Made by a program: the position numbers and the translations under genes. This document shows, in pieces, positions 42,268 through 49,207 of a DNA stretch of 64,000 nucleotides. Position 1 is the stretch's first letter; every line of letters begins with the position of its first letter. Under the pieces are notes generated by a model, which saw nothing but the letters and a program-made list of their open reading frames with translations, ran no database searches and was not told the origin of the DNA. The stretch comes from Saccharopolyspora endophytica. Lineage in GTDB: Bacteria > Actinomycetota > Actinomycetes > Mycobacteriales > Pseudonocardiaceae. Location: positions 1 to 64,000 of the forward strand of contig NZ_JAGPXE010000009.1 of the NCBI RefSeq assembly GCF_018070075.1. Reading direction: 5' to 3'.

Positions 42268-42317
42268 GGCGCCCCGGGGCTCCGTCGCCCGAGCGCCGAA
42301 GACGACCGCAGAGCACT

Positions 42318-42329
42318 AGAACGAGTTCT
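42318..42329. promoter_or_regulatory. KstR-like box AGAACGAGTTCT
   Basis: A 12-bp symmetrical box (only the two centre bases differ) 14 nt upstream of the DUF1214-like gene start, overlapping its ribosome-site region (GAGGAGCTT). Third member of the AGAACNNGTTCT set. Confidence 0.6.
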
Positions 42330-42342
42330 CGAAGAGGAGCTT

Positions 42343-43506
42343 ATGCTCACTCAGCCCTTCGCCGAAGCCGTCTCCGAAGCCGAAGAGGTCATCCGGCACG
42401 CCAAGCACATCCGCGACGAGCAGGACCTCATCGAGGGGTACGACTACCTCGCGGGCAGCATCCAGGCGTCCCTCATGCTCGCCTGGGCCTACGAGCGGGA
42501 CTTCCCGTACTTCGTCCAGTCCACCGGCCCCTACACCAAGATGGGCCTGGACAACCCCGACGCGCTGTACTTCCACTCCTACATCCGCGACGACGCCGAG
42601 TACGTCGTGACCGGGAAGCGCGGCAGCACAACGGACCTGAGCTTCCAGGTCCTCAACGGCGACTACTCGCCGGTGGACGTGCCCGACAGCCTCGCCGCCT
42701 TCGACGACCGGCGGATCGACGTCGACGACAACGGCGACTTCGAAGTGCGCTTCGGCCCCGGCCCCGCCGGTCCGAACTACTTCACGCTCGCACCGGGTTC
42801 GGCGATGCTGGTGGTGCGCGAGGTCTACAGCGACTGGGACTCCGAGCGGCGCGGCCTGATCCGGATCCGCCGCGAGGACACCGCGGGCACCGCTCCCCCG
42901 CACCGCACCATGGACGCGCTGACCAAGCGCTACGGCGTCGCGGGCAAGATCCTGCTGAGCCGGTTGCGGACGTTCCTGGCGTTCCCGGAGTGGTTCTACC
43001 TGAACCAGCCGGTGAACACGATGAACGACCCGCGCTCCACACCGGGCGGCCTGGCCACCCAGTTCTCCTCGGCAGGGCACTTCGAGCTCTCCGAGGACCA
43101 GGCGATGATCGTCACCGTTCCCCGGTCCGAGGCCCCCTACCAGGGCTTCCAGCTCGGCAGCCCCTGGTACGTCTCGACCGACTACATCAACCACCAGACG
43201 AGCCTCACCGCGGAGCAGGCGCGCACCGACCCCGACGGCAAGATCCGCTTCGTCCTCACCGAGCGCGACCCGGGGCTGGCGAACTGGCTGGAGCTGACCG
43301 GCCACACCCGCGGCTACCTCCAGATCCGCTGGCAGCGCCTCTCCCGCGACCTGGGCCCCGAGGACGGCCCTCAGGTGGAGGTCGTCGGGTTCGACGAACT
43401 GCCGCAACGACTTCCGCACCACGAGCACTCCCGCGTGACACCGCAGGAATGGCGGGAGCGAATCGCCGCGCGGCAAGCAGCCGTGCACAACCGGATGCTG
43501 GGGTGA
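42343..43506 (+). CDS. DUF1214-domain-like protein
   Basis: A 387-residue protein with features of the DUF1254/DUF1214 superfamily: YFHSYIRDDAEYVVTGKRGS, VDVDDNGDFEVRFG-like repeats, MLVVREVYSDWDSERRGLIR and LSEDQAMIVTVPRSEAPYQG, GSPWYVSTDYINHQTSLT. No catalytic set is known. ATG at 42343 has GAGGAG 4 nt upstream. Placed between SnoaL and SDR genes in a steroid- or terpenoid-like cluster; role unproven. Confidence 0.72.
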   Translation: MLTQPFAEAVSEAEEVIRHAKHIRDEQDLIEGYDYLAGSIQASLMLAWAYERDFPYFVQSTGPYTKMGLDNPDALYFHSYIRDDAEYVVTGKRGSTTDLSFQVLNGDYSPVDVPDSLAAFDDRRIDVDDNGDFEVRFGPGPAGPNYFTLAPGSAMLVVREVYSDWDSERRGLIRIRREDTAGTAPPHRTMDALTKRYGVAGKILLSRLRTFLAFPEWFYLNQPVNTMNDPRSTPGGLATQFSSAGHFELSEDQAMIVTVPRSEAPYQGFQLGSPWYVSTDYINHQTSLTAEQARTDPDGKIRFVLTERDPGLANWLELTGHTRGYLQIRWQRLSRDLGPEDGPQVEVVGFDELPQRLPHHEHSRVTPQEWRERIAARQAAVHNRMLG

Positions 43507-43511
43507 GACCG

Positions 43512-44297
43512 ATGCTGGACGGACTGCTGCGCGACAAGGTCGTCGTGATCTCCGGAGTGGGACCGGGACTGGGCCGGGCGCTGGCCCAGCGTTCCGCGAT
43601 GGCCGGCGCCGACGTGGTGCTGGCGTCGCGGACCGAATCCCGCCTCAAGACCTCCGCCGAGGAGGTCACCGAGCTCGGCAGGCGGGCGCTGGTCGTGCCC
43701 ACCGACATCACCGACGAAGACGCGGCCACCCAGCTGGTGGCGCGCGCGGTGGAGGAGTTCGGGCGCGTCGACGCGCTGATCAACAACGCGTTCGCGATCC
43801 CACCGCTGTCCGACCTCGCCGACACCGACCTCGACGCGATCCGGCAGGGGTTCGAGACCAACGTGCTCGCCGCGCTGCGGCTGACCCGGCTGTTCACCCC
43901 CGCGCTGGCCGAGACCCGAGGTGCGGTGCTGATGGTGAACTCGGCGGTGCTGCGGCACTCCCGCCGCAACTACGGCGCCTACAAGATGGCCAAGTCCAGT
44001 CTGCTGTCCCTGGCGCAGAGCCTGGCCACCGAGCTCGGACCGAAGGGCGTGCGGGTCAACTCGATCGCACCCGGCTACATCTGGGCGGACTCGCTCAAGT
44101 GGTACCTCGGTCACCTCGCCGAGCAGCGCGGCATCACCCGCGACGAGGTCTACGAGGAAACCGCCGCCACCACCGACCTGCGGAAACTCCCGGAACCGGA
44201 CGAGATCGCCGACGCCGCGCTGTTCCTGATCTCCGACATGGCGCGGATCGTCACCGGGCAATGCCTCGACGTCAACGCAGGAGAATTCCACCACTGA
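43512..44297 (+). CDS. Short-chain dehydrogenase/reductase
   Basis: A 261-residue SDR: KVVVISGVGPGLGRALAQRS (TGxxxGxG variant), VDALINNAFAIPPL, MVNSAVLRHSRRNYGAYKMA with Ser, Tyr and Lys of the active site, and NSIAPGYIWADSLKWY. ATG at 43512; an in-frame GTG three codons upstream (43503) overlaps the previous stop and is an alternative. Coupled with the DUF1214-like gene. It resembles hydroxysteroid/acyl dehydrogenases by context only. Confidence 0.87.
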   Translation: MLDGLLRDKVVVISGVGPGLGRALAQRSAMAGADVVLASRTESRLKTSAEEVTELGRRALVVPTDITDEDAATQLVARAVEEFGRVDALINNAFAIPPLSDLADTDLDAIRQGFETNVLAALRLTRLFTPALAETRGAVLMVNSAVLRHSRRNYGAYKMAKSSLLSLAQSLATELGPKGVRVNSIAPGYIWADSLKWYLGHLAEQRGITRDEVYEETAATTDLRKLPEPDEIADAALFLISDMARIVTGQCLDVNAGEFHH

Positions 44298-44306
44298 ACG
44301 TTCAGT
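44293..44306. promoter_or_regulatory. 14-bp palindrome ACTGAACGTTCAGT
   Basis: A perfect palindrome overlapping the SDR stop codon, 129 bp upstream of the sulfotransferase start. The TGAACGTTCA centre is typical of TetR-family operators. Confidence 0.5.
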
Positions 44307-44318
44307 CGCTCTCCTTCT

Positions 44319-44350
44319 GCGAAGCGGTGCGAGTGGCGAAACCTGAGGCG
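44319..44350. repeat. Partial inverted copy of the hairpin element flank
   Basis: GCGAAGCGGTGCGAGTGGCG and the next 12 bases resemble, in reverse orientation, the right flank of the element at 40611-40738 (reverse complement begins GCGAGGCGGTGCGGGTGGCG). The stem and loop are not conserved beyond this, so it is a fragment or a degraded copy. Confidence 0.45.
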
Positions 44351-44434
44351 GTGCCGGTTGCGAGGGTGGTTCCCACGCCTCGCGGCTACGCCGCATGCGC
44401 ACGGTTCACGAACACGGACTGGAGGAGCTGTTTC

Positions 44435-45589
44435 ATGAGCGTCGGGCGTGAGAGTGTTGGTACAGTTGAGGATTTGCACGCTTCGGCGAGTCGTCTTGTG
44501 GGGTTGGACGACTTCGGGGCGGATGACTACACCGACGGTCTCGGCGTGCTGTTGGAGTCCTACGCGCGGGATGCCGATCTGACTCCGTTGGGCAACAAGG
44601 TCAAGCGGGCCTTCCTGCGGGGTGCGTTGACCGCTCGGCTGTCCAGCGAAGCGGCGTGGAAGCAGCACCCGCAGCACGCCGAAGTCGCCGTCGAGCGGCC
44701 CATCTTCGTCACCGGGCTGCCGCGCACCGGCACCACCGCGCTGCACCGGCTGCTGACCGCCGACACGGCGAACCAGGGGCTGGAGCTGTGGCTGACCGAG
44801 GTGCCGCAGCCGCGGCCCCCGCGCTCGACGTGGGAGGACGACCCCGTCTTCCGGGGAATCCAGCAGGGCTACACCCGGCACCACGTGGAGCACCCCGAGT
44901 TCATGGGCGTGCACTACATGTCGGCCGAGCAGGTCGAGGAGTGCTGGCAGCTGCTGCGGCAGTCGATGCGCTCGATCTCCTACGAGTGCCTGGCGCACCT
45001 GCCGACCTATTCGCGCTGGCTGGAAGGCCAGGACTGGACGTCGGCCTACGCCCGGCACAAGCGCAACCTGCAGCTGATCGGGTTGCCCGAGAACGACCGG
45101 CGCTGGGTGCTGAAGAACCCCAGCCACCTGTTCGCGCTGGACGCGCTGTTCGAGGTCTACCCGGACGCGCTGGTGATCCAGACCCACCGGGAGCCGCGCA
45201 CCGCGATCGCCTCGGTGTGCAGCCTGGCCGCGCACGCCACCGACGGGTGGTCGCAGACCTTCCGCGGCGACACGATCGGCCGCGACCAGCTCGACCTCTG
45301 GTCGCGCGGGCTGGCCGAGTTCAACGCCGCGCGGGCACGGCACGACCCGGAGCGGTTCTACGACGTGCGCTACGAGGACTTCATCGCCGACCCGATCGGC
45401 GTGGTCGAGCGGATCTACGGTCACTTCGGGCTGCCGCTGAGCGAGAACGCGGCAGGGGCGATGCGGAGCCTGCACTCCGAGAGCACCGCAGGTCACGCCA
45501 AGCCCGCGCACCGGTATTCGCTGGCCGACTTCGGATTGCGGCCCGAGGAGGTCGACGAGCGCTTCGCCGGGTGGGCTCCCGTCGGTTAG
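44435..45589 (+). CDS. Sulfotransferase family protein
   Basis: A 384-residue sulfotransferase (Stf_3-like). The PAPS 5'-phosphosulfate loop is [17 protein letters not shown]; the 3'-phosphate region is seen in [20 protein letters not shown] and [34 protein letters not shown] and FGLPLSENA follow in the C-terminal part. ATG at 44435 with GGAGGAG 7 nt upstream. Its cofactor is made by the CysD/CysNC pair 3 kb away on the other strand. Acceptor unknown, possibly a steroid, terpenoid or lipid alcohol. Confidence 0.87.
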   Translation: MSVGRESVGTVEDLHASASRLVGLDDFGADDYTDGLGVLLESYARDADLTPLGNKVKRAFLRGALTARLSSEAAWKQHPQHAEVAVERPIFVTGLPRTGTTALHRLLTADTANQGLELWLTEVPQPRPPRSTWEDDPVFRGIQQGYTRHHVEHPEFMGVHYMSAEQVEECWQLLRQSMRSISYECLAHLPTYSRWLEGQDWTSAYARHKRNLQLIGLPENDRRWVLKNPSHLFALDALFEVYPDALVIQTHREPRTAIASVCSLAAHATDGWSQTFRGDTIGRDQLDLWSRGLAEFNAARARHDPERFYDVRYEDFIADPIGVVERIYGHFGLPLSENAAGAMRSLHSESTAGHAKPAHRYSLADFGLRPEEVDERFAGWAPVG

Positions 45590-45605
45590 ATTCCGCAGCG
45601 GAATC
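45589..45605. promoter_or_regulatory. Inverted repeat GATTCCGC-A-GCGGAATC
   Basis: A perfect 8-bp inverted repeat about a single base, touching the sulfotransferase stop and 18 nt before the next gene. It could be an operator for the FMN-dependent enzyme gene or a short terminator; the arms are similar to the GATTWC motif of the arrays but the geometry differs. Confidence 0.5.
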
Positions 45606-45623
45606 GACGACCGGAGGGGCGGC

Positions 45624-46784
45624 ATGGCGTACGGCGACTACCAGCTGGAGATCTACCTCAACGGGTTGAGCGGGGTGCTGCCCGACCTCCCCGTGGAGTT
45701 CGACGAGCTGGAGGAACGCGCGAAAGCGGCCATGTCGCCGACCGTCTGGTCCTACGTCCACGGCGGCGCCGGCTCGGAGCGCACGCAGCGCGCCAACGTC
45801 ACCGCCTTCGACCGCTGGGGACTCGTCCCGCGCATGTTCGTCGGCGCCACCGAGCGCGACCTCGCGGTGGACCTGTTCGGCCTGACGCTGCCGTCACCGG
45901 TGTTCATGGCCCCGATCGGCGTGCTCGGCATCTGCGCGCAGGACGGGCACGGCGACCTCGCCACCGCCCGCGCGGCGGCGCAGAGCGGTGTGCCGATGGT
46001 GGCCTCCACGCTGTCGTCGGACCCGCTGGAGGACGTGGCGGCCGAATTCGGCGACACACCGGGCTTCTTCCAGCTCTACACGCCGAAGGACCGGGATCTG
46101 GCGGAAAGCCTGGTGCGCCGGGCCGAGAACGCCGGTTACAAGGGCATCGTCGTCACCCTCGACACCTGGATCCCCGGGTGGCGGCCGCGCGACCTGGCCA
46201 CCTCGAACTTCCCGCAGCTGCGCGGGCACTGCCTGAGCAACTACTACAGCGACCCGGTCTTCCGCGCGGGACTCGACAAGACGCCGGAGGAGGACCCGGG
46301 CGCCGCGGTGCTGCGCTGGGTCTCCACCTTCGGAAATCCGCTGACTTGGAACGACCTGCCGTGGCTGCGGTCGCTGACCGACCTGCCGCTGATCGTCAAG
46401 GGACTCTGCCACCCCGATGACGTCCGCCGAGCCAAGGACGGCGGCGTGGACGGCATCTACTGCTCCACCCACGGCGGCAGGCAGGCCGACGGCGGTCTTC
46501 CCGCCCTGGAGGTGCTGCCTGAGGTCGTCGACGCGGCCGACGGCATGCCGGTGCTGTTCGACTCCGGCGTCCGCAGCGGCGCCGACGTCGTCAAGGCCTT
46601 GTCCCTGGGCGCCACGGCCGTGGGCATCGGACGCCCCTACGCCTACGGACTCGCGCTCGGCGGTACCCCGGGCGTCGTGCACGTGCTCCGGAGCCTGCTC
46701 GCCGAAGCGGACCTCATCATGGCCGTGGACGGCTATCCCTCGCTCGCCGACCTGACCCGGGAAGCCCTCCGCCGGCTGACCTGA
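45624..46784 (+). CDS. FMN-dependent alpha-hydroxy-acid oxidase, lactate 2-monooxygenase-like
   Basis: A 386-residue TIM barrel of the LldD/lactate-monooxygenase family: [94 protein letters not shown], the catalytic His in [19 protein letters not shown] and phosphate-binding [34 protein letters not shown]. The family SNHGGRQ appears as STHGGRQ, which still keeps the catalytic His. ATG at 45624 follows CGGAGGGGCGGC. Oxidises a 2-hydroxy acid; lactate is the default guess. Confidence 0.88.
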   Translation: MAYGDYQLEIYLNGLSGVLPDLPVEFDELEERAKAAMSPTVWSYVHGGAGSERTQRANVTAFDRWGLVPRMFVGATERDLAVDLFGLTLPSPVFMAPIGVLGICAQDGHGDLATARAAAQSGVPMVASTLSSDPLEDVAAEFGDTPGFFQLYTPKDRDLAESLVRRAENAGYKGIVVTLDTWIPGWRPRDLATSNFPQLRGHCLSNYYSDPVFRAGLDKTPEEDPGAAVLRWVSTFGNPLTWNDLPWLRSLTDLPLIVKGLCHPDDVRRAKDGGVDGIYCSTHGGRQADGGLPALEVLPEVVDAADGMPVLFDSGVRSGADVVKALSLGATAVGIGRPYAYGLALGGTPGVVHVLRSLLAEADLIMAVDGYPSLADLTREALRRLT

Positions 46785-46952
46785 AGCACATCGAGTTCCG
46801 TTGCCGGACAACCGTTTTCGTTCACATCGGAGGCGGAAACCGAAGCCGCCGCGCGGGAATTCCCGGGGAGAAACGGCAACCGGGTCCCGCGCGGTTGCCA
46901 ACGCCGCTACACTCCGGCGAAACGTGATCGAGTCCACTGGAGTTCGGGGCCG

Positions 46953-47792
46953 ATGGGAATCGAAGGCGAGGCCGGCGTCGGGGCGGCGGCCGGCATTGAC
47001 ACCAGCAGGGCGAGCATCGCGCGCGTCTACGACATGTTCCTGGGCGGCAAGGACAACTTCGCGGCCGATCGCCAGGTCTACGAGACGATCCAGGCGGTCG
47101 CGCCGCAGGGCGACGAGGTGGCCAAGTCGATCCGCCGCTGGTTGATCCGCGTGGTGCGGCACCTGGCGGGGTTCGAGGTCGGCATCGACCAGTTCCTCGA
47201 CATCGGCTCGGGCCTGCCGACCGTGGAGAACACCCACGAGGTCGCCCAGCGCAACAACGCCGAGGCCACCGTGGTCTACGTCGACAACGACGCGACCGTG
47301 GCCGCCTACGGGCGGGCGCTGATGGAGGAGAACGACCACACCCACTTCGCCACCTCGGACCTGCGCGACCCGGCGGCCCTGCTGGCGACGCCGCAGGTCG
47401 CCAAGCTGGACTTCGACCGGCCGATGGTGCTGATCCAGTGCGCGACGCTGCATCACATCGACGACGAGGCCGATCCGGCCGGGTTCATGAAGCACTACGT
47501 CGACGCGCTGCCGTCGGGCTCCTACCTGGCGATCTCGCACTGGTGGGACCCGGGTGACGAGCTGCCCGAGGGGCACCGGATGGCCCGGGAGCTGGAGCAG
47601 CGCTGGCGCGAGTCGTCGATGGGCACCGGCCGCTACCGCACGCGCGCGGAGATCGCCGAGCTCTTCGCAGGCCTGGAGCTCGTCGAACCGGGGCTCGTCG
47701 AGCTCAACGACTGGTGGCCGGACGGGCCCCGCCTGCGCGAGACCTCGCTGGTCGAGCGCCTGATCCTCGGCGGCCTCGCCTACAAGCCCTGA
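46953..47792 (+). CDS. SAM-dependent methyltransferase, DUF574 family
   Basis: A 279-residue paralogue of the protein at 33476-34318: ASIARVYDMFLGGKDNFAAD, FLDIGSGLPTVENTHEVAQR (SAM loop), VVYVDNDATVAAYGRALME and VLIQCATLHHIDDEADPAGF. It ends one base before the convergent BlaI-like gene. Methyl acceptor unknown. ATG at 46953 is the first start that keeps the conserved block; the ribosome site is weak (GGGGCC region). Confidence 0.87.
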   Translation: MGIEGEAGVGAAAGIDTSRASIARVYDMFLGGKDNFAADRQVYETIQAVAPQGDEVAKSIRRWLIRVVRHLAGFEVGIDQFLDIGSGLPTVENTHEVAQRNNAEATVVYVDNDATVAAYGRALMEENDHTHFATSDLRDPAALLATPQVAKLDFDRPMVLIQCATLHHIDDEADPAGFMKHYVDALPSGSYLAISHWWDPGDELPEGHRMARELEQRWRESSMGTGRYRTRAEIAELFAGLELVEPGLVELNDWWPDGPRLRETSLVERLILGGLAYKP

Positions 47793-48152
47793 TCAGTCCC
47801 GCTCGCGCTCCCGCAGGGCCGCGCGCAGGGTTTCCGCCTGCTCGTCGCTGACCGAGGCGACGAAGTGCGCCAGGACGACGTCCGGGGCGCCCGAAGCGAC
47901 GAGCACCTGGTGCAACGAGCGTGCAGCGGCTTCCTCGCGGGTGCGCGACGGCCGGTACCGGTAGGCCCGGCCGTCCAGGTCCCGCTGCACCCAGCCCTTC
48001 CGGTGCAGGTTGTCGAGCACCGTCAGCACGGTCGTGTAAGCCAACGACCGGCCGGTGTCGAGCCGCGACAGCACCTCGCGCACCTTGATCGGCTCCACCG
48101 AGTCCCACAGCACCCGCATCACCGCGGATTCGAGCTCACCCAGACAACGCAT
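47793..48152 (-). CDS. BlaI/MecI/CopY-family transcriptional repressor
   Basis: A 119-residue winged-helix repressor: CLGELESAVMRVLWDSVEPI, VREVLSRLDTGRSLAYTTVL and VLDNLHRKGWVQRDLDGRAY, the classical BlaI DNA-binding and wing sequence, then a C-terminal helical dimerisation part. ATG at 48152 with GGGGAGGAAGG just upstream. No BlaR/MecR-type M56 peptidase partner is within the window, so its inducer system lies elsewhere or it senses another signal. A CTACTA-TAGTAG inverted repeat upstream (48299) is a candidate operator. Confidence 0.9.
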   Translation of the reverse strand: MRCLGELESAVMRVLWDSVEPIKVREVLSRLDTGRSLAYTTVLTVLDNLHRKGWVQRDLDGRAYRYRPSRTREEAAARSLHQVLVASGAPDVVLAHFVASVSDEQAETLRAALRERERD

Positions 48153-48298
48153 CGGCCTTCCTCCCCGGGGCACATCGTACGTCCGGATGCGCACGTCGCG
48201 CGCGCTATGTGAATCGGGTTCGGGTTTTTTGGCGAAACACGATCCATTTTGGACGGGCGTCCGTTCGCAAGGCCGTTGACCCACAATAGGATTCGCAT

Positions 48299-48317
48299 CT
48301 ACTATGATCCTTAGTAG
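48299..48317. promoter_or_regulatory. Putative BlaI-type operator CTACTA-N7-TAGTAG
   Basis: CTACTA (48299-48304) and TAGTAG (48312-48317) form an inverted repeat, similar in composition to BlaI/CopY boxes, about 150 bp upstream of the blaI-like start and at the beginning of a run of hairpins. Distance to the start codon is rather large. Confidence 0.45.
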
Positions 48318-48431
48318 CGGTGCAGCCCCCAATCCCCGACGCCGCTACCTCGCGAGGCAACCGGTACTCCCCCTCACCGGACCTCGCCGAATGCTGGGCG
48401 GGTCCCAATCCCCCCTGGGATCCCGCCCAGC
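48314..48431 (+). other. Run of three hairpins (possible structured leader)
   Basis: Consecutive inverted repeats at 48314-48348 (GTAGCGG/CCGCTAC), 48361-48380 (CCGGT/ACCGG) and 48393-48431 (GCTGGGCGGG/CCCGCCCAGC) lie in the 698-bp gap between the BlaI-like gene and the zinc-ribbon protein gene. No known riboswitch consensus could be matched by eye. The rest of the gap (48432-48791) shows no convincing gene. The direction is assumed from the gene at 48851. Confidence 0.4.
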
Positions 48432-48791
48432 CCCAGGGATGAAATCACATCAAGCGGAAATCCCCCATCCGCTCGCGCTGGGTTGGAGAGCGTCCGCGAA
48501 GGCCGCCCACACCTGCTTACCAGGCGTTTCACAACCGGAATCCGGACGACACCATTTCAGAAAACGCGAATTCCACGCGGATAGATCGAGGAGCTGCAAC
48601 TACCCCGTTCCGCCGGCACAACTCCCCTTTGCCGGACGGCACAAGGTTGCCGCGACGTGATTCGTGCGTCGCCGGATCGTTTTCTCCGATGTGAATTCCC
48701 TCCTATTCCAGGCCGGTCCGCTCTGCGATGCTTGCCCGCCGTCCCGGACGACGGCCGATCCAGGGCACCGCAGAGAAATTCGGATGGCTTC

Positions 48792-48854
48792 ATGACACCC
48801 ACCACACAGCACCCCAGGCCCACCGACGCCGCGCACCTGCGGGACCCGCGATGA
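48792..48854 (+). CDS. Possible 20-residue leader peptide
   Basis: A short frame from ATG 48792 encodes MTPTTQHPRPTDAAHLRDPR and stops with TGA at 48852-48854, overlapping the ATG of the next gene by 4 nt (ATGA). The overlap suggests translational coupling. The ribosome site is weak, so it may be a coincidence of a GC-rich frame. Confidence 0.35.
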   Translation: MTPTTQHPRPTDAAHLRDPR

Positions 48855-49207
48855 CCGCCCAGGAGAACCTCGGCGGCGAGGTGGAGCAGCTGCTGCGCAC
48901 CTTCGAGGCGGCACTGGCCGAGACCGACCTGCTCGGCAGGCACGCCGACCCCGACGAAGAACCTCCGCAGCTCCGCGAGCTGCGGGACCAGGTGGTGCGG
49001 CAGGTCCAGGACGTGCCGGCCGACCAGCTGCCGCGCGAGCGGTGCCAGAACTGCGACGGCGAGCGCGAGGTCTCGGCCGTGCACGTGCGGCGCAGCGAGC
49101 AGACCGCTCCTCCCGAGGTCGTCACCGCGCAGCGGCTGTGCCCCAACTGCTGGGGAACCGGGCTCTCGCTCCGGCACACCGACCAGCCGCCGCAGCTACA
49201 CGAGTAG
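48851..49207 (+). CDS. Small zinc-ribbon protein
   Basis: A 118-residue hydrophilic protein with an N-terminal helix (VEQLLRTFEAALAETD), CQNCDGEREVSAVHV and CPNCWGTGLSLRH: two C-x-x-C pairs about 40 residues apart, as in zinc ribbons. ATG at 48851. Its 3' end overlaps the convergent GH2 gene by 12 nt. Function unknown; the fold suggests RNA, ribosome or polymerase association. Confidence 0.7.
   Translation: MTAQENLGGEVEQLLRTFEAALAETDLLGRHADPDEEPPQLRELRDQVVRQVQDVPADQLPRERCQNCDGEREVSAVHVRRSEQTAPPEVVTAQRLCPNCWGTGLSLRHTDQPPQLHE

Noticed and set aside
48314..48431. Cyclic di-AMP (ydaO) or cobalamin riboswitch
   Set aside because: Conserved core elements could not be matched by eye; only generic hairpins are visible. 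An Infernal search would be needed to decide.
48304..48660. 118-codon plus-strand frame in the gap before the zinc-ribbon gene
   Set aside because: No ribosome site, no motif, and it overlaps the hairpin run; composition fits non-coding sequence.
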